DNA from: Deltaproteobacteria bacterium
Lineage (GTDB): Bacteria; Desulfobacterota; Binatia; UBA9968
Direction: 5' to 3'
Length of the DNA: 10,856 nucleotides
Assembly (NCBI GenBank): GCA_005879435.1
Contig: VBKX01000645.1
Span: 1,387-12,242, forward strand
Positions 1 through 6,399 of this stretch are shown in pieces. The translations under genes were made by a program, and so were the position numbers. The notes under the pieces are model-generated. The model was given only the letters and a program-made list of their open reading frames with translations. It was not told the origin of the DNA and made no database searches. Positions within the stretch are counted from its first letter, which is position 1, and each line of letters starts with the position of its first letter.

Positions 1-213
1 CAGATTGAGCGTGATGCTTCTCTTGCCGCGATTATACGCCTAGAAATTCGGCTGATCACCGCCCAAGTCCCATCCGCGAAACGGATCGCCGCCTTTGGGA
101 TTTTCGATTTTGATCACTTCAGCTCCCATGTCGGCGAGCAACATCGCACCGTAGGGTCCCGAGATAAAATTGCCCAATTCCAAAACTCTAATGCCGTCCA
201 GACAACCGTTCAT
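1..213 (-). pseudogene. CaiB/BaiF CoA-transferase paralogue, N-terminal part, interrupted by an amber codon
   Basis: Read on the minus strand from the ATG at 213, this gives a near copy of the N-terminus of the neighbouring CoA-transferase (398-1573). It includes the LELGNFISGPYGAMLLAD segment and the GGDPFRGWD segment. A GGAG ribosome site lies 6 bases before the ATG (220-223). By hand alignment, 178 of 213 bases and 65 of 71 codons match the neighbour. Codon 58 (bases 40-42) is TAG where the neighbour has TGG (Trp58). After the stop the same frame resumes the match (AYNRGKRSITLNL), so there is no frameshift. Family members move CoA between a carboxylic acid and an acyl-CoA in the cytoplasm. 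The gene continues beyond the window, so its overall state is unknown. It may be a fresh pseudogene, a sequencing or assembly error, or a gene read through at amber. The homology call is firm; the pseudogene call is less so. Confidence 0.8.
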
Positions 214-253
214 TTTCGTCTCCGCTTTTTTGCTTAGCTTTCTTCGCGCCTTC

Positions 254-385
254 GAGACTGTGTTCGTAATGAGAAAAATCCCTTAGTTGTCATGCTGACG
301 GTAGCGAAGCATCTCGCATATTCAGTCACACACGAAGACGAGACCCTTCGGCTATCGCCTCAGGATGACATTGCGACACAGTCTC
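254..385. repeat. Nested inverted repeat, MITE- or REP-like, between the two CoA-transferase copies
   Basis: The outer arms are a perfect 10-bp inverted repeat, GAGACTGTGT at 254-263 and ACACAGTCTC at 376-385. Inside is a second, imperfect pair, about 27 bases at 288-314 and 30 bases at 341-370. Both begin TGTCAT when read inward from their own strand and share the cores CTGA, TAGC, GAAG and TCT. The inner arms resemble the widespread intergenic motif TGTCATCCTGAGCGAAG seen in many bacterial genomes (recognised from memory, not searched). TTC sits directly outside both ends (251-253 and 386-388), which might be a short target duplication or chance. The element starts 12 bases past the stop codon of the intact CoA-transferase on that strand. 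A transcript could fold into a long hairpin there and separate expression of the two copies. It has no coding capacity. Confidence 0.7.
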
Positions 386-397
386 TTCATATAAGAA

Positions 398-1573
398 TCA
401 GATGATGCCCTTTTCCTTGAACTCCGCGATCTTTTTCTCGTCGTATCCGAGGGCGGTCAAAAACTCTGCGTTGTTTTCACCGAGCTCCGGCGGAGGCGCG
501 GGGTGATCCGACGGAGTCTCGCTATAGCTTATTGGAAACTTTACCGTGCGAATCGTCGGTTTGTCTTTGCGCTCGATCGCGATCTGCATCCCCATATGCT
601 GAACCTGCGGATCGTCGAACACTTCTTTCAGATTGTAAACCGGCGTGTGCGGCACAGCGTTGGCCTCCAGCTTCTCGATCCACACGGAACGAGGCTGTGC
701 TTTAAAAAACACTGCGAACGTTTTATTGAGCTCGTCGTAATTGGTGCGCCGGTTCGGTCGCGTGTTGAAGCGTGGGTCTTCGATCAACTCCGGATGCTCG
801 ACCGATTTGCACAATCCTTCCCAGAATTTTTGCGGCGAGGACAGGTGAATCGCCAGCATGGCGCCGTCAGCACACGCAAACGCATAGGTCTGCGACTGGC
901 GCGGCCGTGTGTACGGACCGGGCACACGCCCGTGCGCCAGGGTTTCCGTCGCCGGCGCATTCAAAAACGCGAGAATCGAGCCGACCATCGTGGCGTCGAC
1001 TTGCTGGCCTTTGCCGGTTCGATTGCGGGCCATTAGCGCGCCCAAAACTCCCAGCGCCGAGAACATGCCGCTCAGACAGTCTGAATAGGCCGGGCCGACG
1101 GGCTTGGGATTTTTCGGATCCATCAAGACGCTCATCATGCCGCCCATGCCTTGGCCCACGGTGTCGTAAGCCGGACGTCTGACGTAAGGTCCGGTCGGTC
1201 CGGTGCCGGTAATGGAGCAGCAAACGATTCGTTCGTTGATCTCGCGCAGCGATTCGAAATCGATCCCGAGCTTCTTCGTGACGCCCGGGCGGTAGTTATC
1301 CATCACGACGTCGGCCTGTTTGACCAAGCCGTAAAAGACTTCTTTTCCTTCGGGTGTTTGCAAATTGAGAGTCACGCTCTTCTTGCCGCGGTTGTAAGCC
1401 CAGAAATTCGGCTGATCGCCGCCAAAATCCCAGCCACGAAAAGGATCGCCGCCCTTGGGATTTTCTATTTTGATAACTTCCGCGCCAAGATCCGCCAGCA
1501 ACATCGCGCCGTACGGCCCGGAAATAAAATTGCCCAACTCCAAAACTCTGATGCCGTCCAAACAACCTTTCAT
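398..1573 (-). CDS. CaiB/BaiF family CoA-transferase (class III), intact
   Basis: This 391-residue protein is of normal length for class III CoA-transferases, cytoplasmic enzymes that move CoA from an acyl-CoA to a free carboxylic acid. The N-terminal LDGIRVLELGNFISGPYGAMLLADLGAEVIKIE block (residues 5-37), the NRGKKSVTLNL strand (61-71) and the DVVMDNYRPG motif (88-97) are hallmarks of the family. Asp165 in PAYSD, followed by a Gly/Ala-rich helix, is the best candidate for the catalytic aspartate (Asp169 in formyl-CoA transferase). The start is supported by AGGAG (1580-1584) 6 bases ahead of the ATG. A nearly identical N-terminus, broken by a stop, lies downstream at 1-213, so this is one of a tandem pair. 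An MmgE/PrpD gene is divergent upstream. The substrate cannot be assigned; carnitine, formate, succinate, mesaconate and aromatic-acid transferases all share these motifs. Family confidence is high. Confidence 0.95.
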   Translation of the reverse strand: MKGCLDGIRVLELGNFISGPYGAMLLADLGAEVIKIENPKGGDPFRGWDFGGDQPNFWAYNRGKKSVTLNLQTPEGKEVFYGLVKQADVVMDNYRPGVTKKLGIDFESLREINERIVCCSITGTGPTGPYVRRPAYDTVGQGMGGMMSVLMDPKNPKPVGPAYSDCLSGMFSALGVLGALMARNRTGKGQQVDATMVGSILAFLNAPATETLAHGRVPGPYTRPRQSQTYAFACADGAMLAIHLSSPQKFWEGLCKSVEHPELIEDPRFNTRPNRRTNYDELNKTFAVFFKAQPRSVWIEKLEANAVPHTPVYNLKEVFDDPQVQHMGMQIAIERKDKPTIRTVKFPISYSETPSDHPAPPPELGENNAEFLTALGYDEKKIAEFKEKGII

Positions 1574-1636
1574 CCTTATCTCCTATTTTTTAGTTTTAGT
1601 TCTTCCTCACGCTTCGTGTCTAACGCCTGTCTTGGT

Positions 1637-1690
1637 TTAAACGATTTGAACTGAGCGTAGCGGTTGAACGGCTTGAACGTTTTGAACGCT
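1637..1690. repeat. 9-bp-period tandem tract, TTGAACGNN
   Basis: Six consecutive 9-base units run through the divergent spacer: TTAAACGAT, TTGAACTGA, GCGTAGCGG, TTGAACGGC, TTGAACGTT and TTGAACGCT. TTGAAC starts at 1646, 1664, 1673 and 1682, so the register is exact. The third unit has drifted. The tract lies 64 bases upstream of the CoA-transferase start and 113 bases upstream of the MmgE/PrpD start. It could be slipped-strand low-complexity DNA or an array of binding sites; the sequence does not decide. Confidence 0.7.
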
Positions 1691-1706
1691 CGGCGCTCTT
1701 AACTAT

Positions 1707-1734
1707 CGCCTCCCGCCTCAAGCCTCTCGCACTT
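1707..1734. repeat. Short heptamer tract, CGCCTCN
   Basis: Four 7-base units follow one another: CGCCTCC, CGCCTCA, AGCCTCT and CGCACTT. A looser continuation with GCCT at 1742 and 1749 runs towards the MmgE/PrpD gene. The period (7) differs from the 9-bp tract that ends 16 bases earlier, so the spacer holds two independent short-period arrays. The function is unknown. Heptameric short tandem repeats in intergenic DNA are known from other bacteria, such as cyanobacterial STRR sequences. Confidence 0.5.
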
Positions 1735-1803
1735 CCCTGTTGCCTAGTGCCTTCTTCTTCGGATAATGGAGCTTTCATATATCCCATTTTAAAGGAGCAC
1801 AAG

Positions 1804-3171
1804 ATGGCAACACCGCCGCCCGTCACCGATACAATGGCTCGGTTTGTGACTGAAAGTGATTTCGCCACGATTCCGGAACAAACCCGCGCCAACGCGAAAT
1901 TGCATATCCTTGACACGCTCGGCGTAGCTCTCGCCGGCGCCGATCAACCGGCGTCGGCAATCGCTCTAGATTACTGCCGTCGCCTCGGTTCTTCGAAAGA
2001 AGCTTCGATCTGGGGCACGCGATCAAAAGCATCGGTGTCGACGGCAGCGTTCGCCAATGGCCTTTTTGCTCATGCGCTCGACTATGACGACTGGGAGCCG
2101 TTCATCCACGTCGGCCACCCGTCCAGCATGATTATCGGCGCGGCGTTGCCGCTGGCCGAAAGTACCCGAACGACGGGTAAAGAACTGCTCGAGGCTTACG
2201 TGCTGGCCATCGAAGTCATCTGCAAGGTCGCCGCCAACTCGCCGAACATGCAAGACCGCGGCTTCCACAGCACGCCCGTGTTCGGCAGCCTGGGCGCCGC
2301 CGTCGCATGCGCGAGATTACTGAAACTGGACGCCGCAAAATTGAAGGCCGCATTCGGCATCGCCGCGTCGGCCGCCGGTGGCATCCATCGCCAGCAAGGA
2401 TCCATGGTGAAGCCGTTTCACGCCGGCAACTCCGCGCGCAACGGCGCCGAAGCCGCGCTGCTCGCCAACGCAGGCTTCACGGCCGACGCGGCGATCCTCG
2501 AAGCGCCGCGCGGTTTTTGCGACACTTTCTTCGGTTCCGACACCTGCAATTACGAAAAAATGATCGAAAACATCGGCAAGCCGTATTTTCTGGAATCGCC
2601 CGGCTTGGGCCTCAAATGGCACCCGTGCAGCGCGCCGCAGTTCCTCGCCGCCGATGCGTCGCTTTACTTGAAACGCGCGCACAAGATCGATTTTGCCAGC
2701 GTTGCGAAGATCGAAGTCAATATTCCTCCCCTGCGCTACCAGCGCCACTACGCCGCCGAAGTCAAAACCGGACTGCGCGGTAAATTTGCCATCAACTACG
2801 TCGTCGCGATGTGCATCTTAGACGGCAAACTGGAACTGACGACGTTTACGGATGAGAAAGTCAATCAGTCGCAAGTTCAAGAGGCGCTGCAGAAAGTTAA
2901 AGTGATATGCGACGAAACCATTCCCGAGCCCGGCCCCTACTGCCCCGTCGCCGTCGAACTGAAAGACGGCACGCGCTTAAGCCACACGGCGAAAATTGCC
3001 AAAGGCGATCCACGCAATCCCATGACAGAAGACGAAGTCGTAGAAAAATTTCGCAGCAACGCCAAACTAGTTATTCCAGAGAAGCAAGCTGAAGAGTTGA
3101 TTGCGGCTGTGCAGAATTTGGAATCCGTCGATGACGTGAAGAGAATCGTCAGTCTACTCCTGCCCGCGTAG
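1804..3171 (+). CDS. MmgE/PrpD family protein (2-methylcitrate dehydratase / cis-aconitate decarboxylase-like)
   Basis: This is a 455-residue cytoplasmic enzyme of the MmgE/PrpD fold. Known members dehydrate 2-methylcitrate (PrpD) or decarboxylate cis-aconitate (IRG1/CAD). Family signatures occur in order: ILDTLGVALAG (35-45), FAHALDYDDW (88-97), HVGHPSS (102-108), GFHSTPVFG (153-161), KPFHAGNSARNGAEAA (203-218) and KWHPCSAPQ (about 275-285). Asp93, His102/His105, His155 and Lys203 lie where active-site residues of cis-aconitate decarboxylase are expected, judged from memory of the family. The ATG at 1804 is chosen because AGGAG sits 6 bases ahead of it (1793-1797). A GTG at 1747 would add 19 residues that do not look like the family. 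The gene diverges from the CoA-transferase. Next to CoA-transferase and acyl-CoA synthetase genes, an acid dehydratase or isomerase role is reasonable. Many such neighbours are annotated only at family level, and the substrate remains open. Confidence 0.93.
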   Translation: MATPPPVTDTMARFVTESDFATIPEQTRANAKLHILDTLGVALAGADQPASAIALDYCRRLGSSKEASIWGTRSKASVSTAAFANGLFAHALDYDDWEPFIHVGHPSSMIIGAALPLAESTRTTGKELLEAYVLAIEVICKVAANSPNMQDRGFHSTPVFGSLGAAVACARLLKLDAAKLKAAFGIAASAAGGIHRQQGSMVKPFHAGNSARNGAEAALLANAGFTADAAILEAPRGFCDTFFGSDTCNYEKMIENIGKPYFLESPGLGLKWHPCSAPQFLAADASLYLKRAHKIDFASVAKIEVNIPPLRYQRHYAAEVKTGLRGKFAINYVVAMCILDGKLELTTFTDEKVNQSQVQEALQKVKVICDETIPEPGPYCPVAVELKDGTRLSHTAKIAKGDPRNPMTEDEVVEKFRSNAKLVIPEKQAEELIAAVQNLESVDDVKRIVSLLLPA

Positions 3172-3288
3172 AACCATCGCTGTTTCAGTGGGAGTTGAAA
3201 TGTCATGCCGGGCCGCGGCCGAGGAATCGCTCTTGAAAGACAAGATCCTCCGCGCTCGCCAGCCTAGGTGAAAACATCGTTCATGGTT

Positions 3289-3309
3289 CCCTTCGACTTC
3301 GCTCAGGGG
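3289..3309. repeat. Solo arm of a common intergenic repeat (CCCTTCGACTTCGCTCAGGGG)
   Basis: CCCTTCGACTTCGCTCAGG reads, on the other strand, as CCTGAGCGAAGTCGAAGGG. This is the same motif class as the right inner arm of the 254-385 element (CCTGAGGCGATAGCCGAAGGG on that strand). The TGTCATGCCG segment about 80 bases upstream may be the partner arm, which would make a decayed element of roughly 110 bases. Confidence 0.5.
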
Positions 3310-3370
3310 AGGCTGGCTCACCACTGTGCGGTTTCGTTCAGAATAAAGTCTTTAACCGCTCGTCGGTTTC

Positions 3371-3400
3371 CTAGGATGGGTTGAGCATAGCGAAACCTAT
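3371..3400. repeat. Decayed REP-like hairpin motif (GGATGGGTT...GCGAAACC)
   Basis: TAGGATGGGTTGAGCATAGC followed by GAAACCTAT is a degenerate version of a motif common in proteobacterial intergenic DNA. In its usual form, GGATGGGTT and AACCCATCC form the stem around GAGCGCAGCGA. Here the right arm has drifted to AAACCTAT, so only part of the stem remains. A separate 6-bp pair, GGTTTC (3366-3371) and GAAACC (3392-3397), also flanks it. Recognised from memory. Confidence 0.5.
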
Positions 3401-3516
3401 AGTTGCACGACTTCAATACTCCATCACTTCATTTCCCTCTCGATTGGACAACTTTTTCCGACTGCGATAAGTCAAAATTGAGTTCGAGAACTGTGCTTTT
3501 GTCTCAGGAGGCTTCC

Positions 3517-5637
3517 GTGTCCAGCAATCAACCTCTCGCTGCACTCTTCGAAGCGGATCGTCTTGCCATTATCGGCGCCAGCGAGCGTAATCACTATGCA
3601 GTCAATGTCTTCAAGAACTTGCAAAATTTCGGCTTCGACACCGCCAACATCGTGCCGATCAATCCGGGGCGCCCGGAAGTTTTCGGTTTGAAAGCGTATC
3701 CCAGCATCGCCGACGTTCCTGGAGAAATCGCGCTCGCGGTCATCGCGGTCAATACGCAAACCGTGCTTTCGGTTGTCGAAGAGGTCGGCAAGAAAGGCGT
3801 GAAGGCCGGTGTCATCTTCGCCGATGGTTTTGCCGAAGGCGGCGATGCTGGTAAAAAACTGCAGCAGCAAGTCACCGCCGCAGCCAAGGCGGCGAATCTG
3901 AAACTGCTCGGCCCCAACTGCATGGGATTTGTCGCGCTGCGTTCCAAGCTCGGCATATGGGGCGGCGAGCTGCCAAAGAATATCCGCGCCGGCAACATCG
4001 GCTGCATTTTTCAAAGCAGCGGCATGATGAATCTGCTGATGAACTTCGGGGTCAAACGGGGCTTGGGTTTTCATGTCTGCGCCAGCGGCGGCAACGAGAT
4101 CGTGCTCAACTCCGCCGACTACTTGGCCTATCAAGCTGAGTGCCCGGAGATCGACGTCATCGCGACCTACTTCGAAGCGGCGCCGAAAGAGCCCGAACGA
4201 TTTGCCGTCGCGCTCGATCGCGCGATCGGCAACGGCAAGAGCGTGCTGATCCTACGCGCGGGACGCACCGAGCGCGCCAAGCGCAACGTCATCGCCCACA
4301 CCGGCCAGCTCGCCGGCTCCGCTGCCGCTTGGGATGCGTTCTTCGAACAGCACGGCGCGGTCATCGTCAACGACCTCGACGATTTGATCGATACCACGGC
4401 GCTGTTTGCCGGCGCCAAGCTGCGGCCGGATAAACATGACCGCGGTGTCGGTTTGGTGACGATCTTCGGCGGCGATTGCACGCTGCTCTGCGACATTGCC
4501 GAGCAAGAGGGCGTGACAGTGCCCGAGCTCAGCGCCGAGACGCAAAAAGTAATGGTCGAAGCGTTGGACAAACCAACTTTGCTCGGCAATCCGCTCGACG
4601 TCGAAGACCTCCAACGCATGAAACCGGAAGCGTTCGATCGCTGCTTGCAGAAGTTTTTCGAGGAACCGAAGATCGACATGCTCGGTGTACGATTGAATTT
4701 GCCCGAAGCCGTCACGCTGCCGTCGGAGAAACTCTATCAGCAGATTTCCGACTTGAGCAAAGCCAACGATAAGCGCGTTTTCATCCTCACCCGCGCCACC
4801 GAGCCGCCTGCTCAAGTGTGGTATGACAAGTTGAATAGTCTCGGCTTGACATTCACAGGCGATTATCGCAAATCGATCCGCGCCATAAGCCGCCTGCGCA
4901 AAAACGAGCGCGATCGCGCCATCGGCCGCTTTCTGCCTGTGACACGATCAGAGGCCGCGCCAGTTAAGCGGCAAGTCGGTAAGGGAATCCTGTCACATCA
5001 GGCGACGGATGATCTGGTGCAAGTTTATGGAATTTCCATGGCACCGGCTTTGATCGCGCGATCTGCGAGCGAAGCCGTCGCCGCCGCGGAGAAACTTGGC
5101 TACCCGTGCGTGCTCAAAGTCGCGTCCGTCGACATCCCGCACAAAACCGAGTTCGGCGCGCTCCGCATCGGTGTGGCTGATCGGGAGACGGTACAAATGG
5201 CTTATGAGGATATTCTTGCCAGTGTTCGTGCCAAGAAACCCAATGCGAACATCGAAGGCGTTCTCGTTCAGCAGCAGATCAAAGGCGTCGAATGCTTGCT
5301 CGGTATCTCGCGCGACGAGCAGCTCGGACCGACCTTGGTCATGGGCCTTGGCGGCGTGTTTGTCGAAATTCTCGCCGAAGTGGCGATTCGTATTCCGCCG
5401 TTCAGCACTGCCGAAGCGCGTCGCGCCCTCGAAAGTCTCAAAGGCGCAAAAGTTTTCACCGGCGTGCGCGGCGCCCCACCCGCCGATATCGACGCCCTCG
5501 CCGACATGGCCGCGCGCCTGTCTTGGCTTGCCTTCGATTTGCGCGACGACATCGCCGAATTGGATTTGAATCCCGTCGTGGTGCTACCGCAGGGCCAAGG
5601 CGCCTTCGCGGTGGACGCGTTGGTGGTGGGGCGTTAA
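3517..5637 (+). CDS. ADP-forming acyl-CoA synthetase (acetate--CoA ligase family), fused alpha-beta form
   Basis: This 706-residue enzyme should convert an acid plus CoA and ATP to acyl-CoA, ADP and phosphate, or run in reverse, in the cytoplasm. The order is CoA-binding Rossmann domain (LAIIGASERNHYAVNVFKNL, 16-35; LLGPNCMGF, 130-138), then succinyl-CoA-ligase-like domains (SSGMMNLL, 167-174; SGGNEIVLNSADYL, 190-203; HTGQLAGSAAAWD, 261-273). A C-terminal ATP-grasp domain follows (YPCVLKVASVDIPHKTEFG, 529-547; GVLVQQQIKGVE, 581-592; ELDLNPVVV, 681-689). His261 fits the phosphorylated histidine of the alpha part, and His542 the second relay histidine of the beta part. The fused arrangement is common in bacteria. 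The GTG start at 3517 is preferred because a full AGGAGG (3506-3511) precedes it by 5 bases. The frame extends to a TTG at 3403, but the extra 38 residues lack family character. The acid used is unknown; the nearby CoA-transferases suggest related chemistry. Confidence 0.94.
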   Translation: MSSNQPLAALFEADRLAIIGASERNHYAVNVFKNLQNFGFDTANIVPINPGRPEVFGLKAYPSIADVPGEIALAVIAVNTQTVLSVVEEVGKKGVKAGVIFADGFAEGGDAGKKLQQQVTAAAKAANLKLLGPNCMGFVALRSKLGIWGGELPKNIRAGNIGCIFQSSGMMNLLMNFGVKRGLGFHVCASGGNEIVLNSADYLAYQAECPEIDVIATYFEAAPKEPERFAVALDRAIGNGKSVLILRAGRTERAKRNVIAHTGQLAGSAAAWDAFFEQHGAVIVNDLDDLIDTTALFAGAKLRPDKHDRGVGLVTIFGGDCTLLCDIAEQEGVTVPELSAETQKVMVEALDKPTLLGNPLDVEDLQRMKPEAFDRCLQKFFEEPKIDMLGVRLNLPEAVTLPSEKLYQQISDLSKANDKRVFILTRATEPPAQVWYDKLNSLGLTFTGDYRKSIRAISRLRKNERDRAIGRFLPVTRSEAAPVKRQVGKGILSHQATDDLVQVYGISMAPALIARSASEAVAAAEKLGYPCVLKVASVDIPHKTEFGALRIGVADRETVQMAYEDILASVRAKKPNANIEGVLVQQQIKGVECLLGISRDEQLGPTLVMGLGGVFVEILAEVAIRIPPFSTAEARRALESLKGAKVFTGVRGAPPADIDALADMAARLSWLAFDLRDDIAELDLNPVVVLPQGQGAFAVDALVVGR

Positions 5638-5754
5638 CTCTGTTTTGCCGCGTCACAGAGACTAACGGCGATCGAGCCGTTAGAGGCTGCAGAGCTGGCG
5701 GCTCATGGACTTGAAATAGAGGCAATCGTTGATCAGGATGTTAGTGTGATTCGC
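5638..5754 (+). other. Open 39-codon stretch in frame with the synthetase, just after its stop
   Basis: The frame of the synthetase stays open for 39 codons after its TAA (5635-5637), up to TAA at 5755-5757. The product includes AIEPLEAAELAAHGLEIEAI and then VDQDVSVIR, which looks more protein-like than random spacer. There is no start codon with a ribosome site of its own. It may be the tail of a decayed gene or chance. I recognise no family. Confidence 0.2.
5662..5683 (+). terminator. Perfect 8-bp hairpin after the synthetase gene; possible terminator
   Basis: CTAACGGC (5662-5669) and GCCGTTAG (5676-5683) form a perfect stem with loop GATCGA, 24 bases past the synthetase stop. No T-run follows, so an intrinsic terminator is unproven. 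It may stabilise the mRNA end or be incidental. Confidence 0.35.
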
Positions 5755-5770
5755 TAAGGCGGCAACGGCC

Positions 5771-6232
5771 ATGTCCGAGAAAACCGAAGTCCCCGCCGAA
5801 CCGGCACCATCCCTCGTCACCGTCGTACACCTGGTCTATGCCCTGCACGCCCTGAGTCTTCTCATCGGCATAACGACCGCCGCGACCATTATTGGCGCCT
5901 TCGTTTTTGGTGTGCCCTCGATCATTGCCGTCGTCATCAACTACGTGAAGCGGGGAGAGGCAAGAGGTACCTTCCTCGAGTCACACTTTCGCTGGCAGAT
6001 TCGAACGTTTTGGTTTGCGTTCCTGTGGTGCGTGATCGGCGCGATGATGTTCGTTACTTTCGTGGGCATCCCGCTTGCCGTGATGGTTTTCTTGGCGGCC
6101 GGGGTCTGGGTCATCTACCGCATCGCTAGCGGGTGGTGGCGCTGCGCGATCGAAAGCCGATGTATACGAACTGATGACTACGGACCCGACGCTTATCCCG
6201 CGAAGGGAATAAAATTGCGAGTCGCAATTTAG
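5771..6232 (+). CDS. DUF4870-type integral membrane protein
   Basis: This small membrane protein has 153 residues. After a short charged N-terminus come hydrophobic segments at roughly 15-33, 36-57, 80-100 and 100-118, so three or four passes across the inner membrane. The block LVYALHALSLLIG (21-33), the GVPSIIAVVINYVKRGEARG segment (47-66), and SHFRWQIRTFW with FLW soon after (71-86) match what I remember of DUF4870-like proteobacterial proteins. Their biochemical role is not established. The ATG at 5771 has only a weak AAGG (5756-5759) 11 bases upstream, so expression may be low or the start may differ. A perfect 19-bp palindrome overlaps the last codons (6212-6230). The next gene in the same direction starts 167 bases later, so an operon is uncertain. 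Confidence 0.8.
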   Translation: MSEKTEVPAEPAPSLVTVVHLVYALHALSLLIGITTAATIIGAFVFGVPSIIAVVINYVKRGEARGTFLESHFRWQIRTFWFAFLWCVIGAMMFVTFVGIPLAVMVFLAAGVWVIYRIASGWWRCAIESRCIRTDDYGPDAYPAKGIKLRVAI

Positions 6233-6260
6233 ATCGCGACTCCGGCAATTGCGCGCGCAA
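6212..6260. repeat. Two neighbouring palindromes sharing TTGCG...CGCAA
   Basis: AAATTGCGA-G-TCGCAATTT (6212-6230) is a perfect 9-bp inverted repeat around one base, spanning the last codons of the DUF4870 gene. TTGCGCGCGCAA (6249-6260) is a perfect 12-bp palindrome 18 bases further on. Both share TTGCG and CGCAA half-sites, with centres about 33 bases apart. A single-base loop is poor for an RNA terminator, so paired protein-binding sites are the likelier reading if either matters. They lie 140-190 bases before the nuclease start. Confidence 0.4.
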
Positions 6261-6399
6261 CTCGGGATTCGTCGATCCGCTGCCCCTGCGCTTGGAAATC
6301 GGGAACAGAAAAGCACAACGTCGAAACTAAACACGCGGCCCCTCTATATCCGAGGCGCGGATCTCGACAACCTGCCTTCGTCAGCGTAGAAATCTCGTA

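Larger units (their letters stand above)
3172..3516. other. Intergenic stretch of 345 bases with repeat debris
   Basis: No convincing gene lies here. It contains a TGTCATGCCG...GAGGAATC segment (3201-3228) that resembles the left inner arm of the 254-385 element, the perfect 10-bp palindrome GGCCGCGGCC (3211-3220), and the CCCTTCGACTTCGCTCAGG half-motif (3289-3307). A decayed GGATGGGTT...AAACC hairpin motif lies at 3371-3400. The acyl-CoA synthetase frame stays open upstream as far as a TTG at 3403, but that part shows no family similarity and overlaps the edge of a repeat. I see no clear terminator for the MmgE/PrpD gene and no clear promoter. Confidence 0.6.

Noticed and set aside
40..42. 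Pyrrolysine or other recoding at the TAG codon
   Set aside because: The neighbour has ordinary Trp here, one base change explains it, and nothing else in the window hints at recoding. Nonsense mutation or base error is simpler.
503..1036. Long plus-strand open frames antisense to the CoA-transferase gene, and similar ones inside the synthetase and binding-protein genes
   Set aside because: They are mirror-frame shadows in GC-rich coding DNA: Arg-rich products, no motifs, no ribosome sites, and full overlap with well-supported genes.
1637..1755. CRISPR array
   Set aside because: Units are 7-9 bases with no unique spacers of constant length, and there are no cas genes.
1747..1803. GTG start adding 19 residues to the MmgE/PrpD protein
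   Set aside because: There is no ribosome site for it and it starts inside the heptamer-type tract. ATG 1804 has AGGAG 6 bases upstream and gives a typical N-terminus.
3211..3220. GGCCGCGGCC as a terminator for the MmgE/PrpD gene
   Set aside because: The palindrome has no loop and no T-run. A 10-bp GC palindrome is not rare in such DNA.
3403..3516. Upstream TTG start adding 38 residues to the acyl-CoA synthetase
   Set aside because: The extra residues lack family similarity and begin at the edge of a repeat. GTG 3517 has a full AGGAGG 5 bases upstream.
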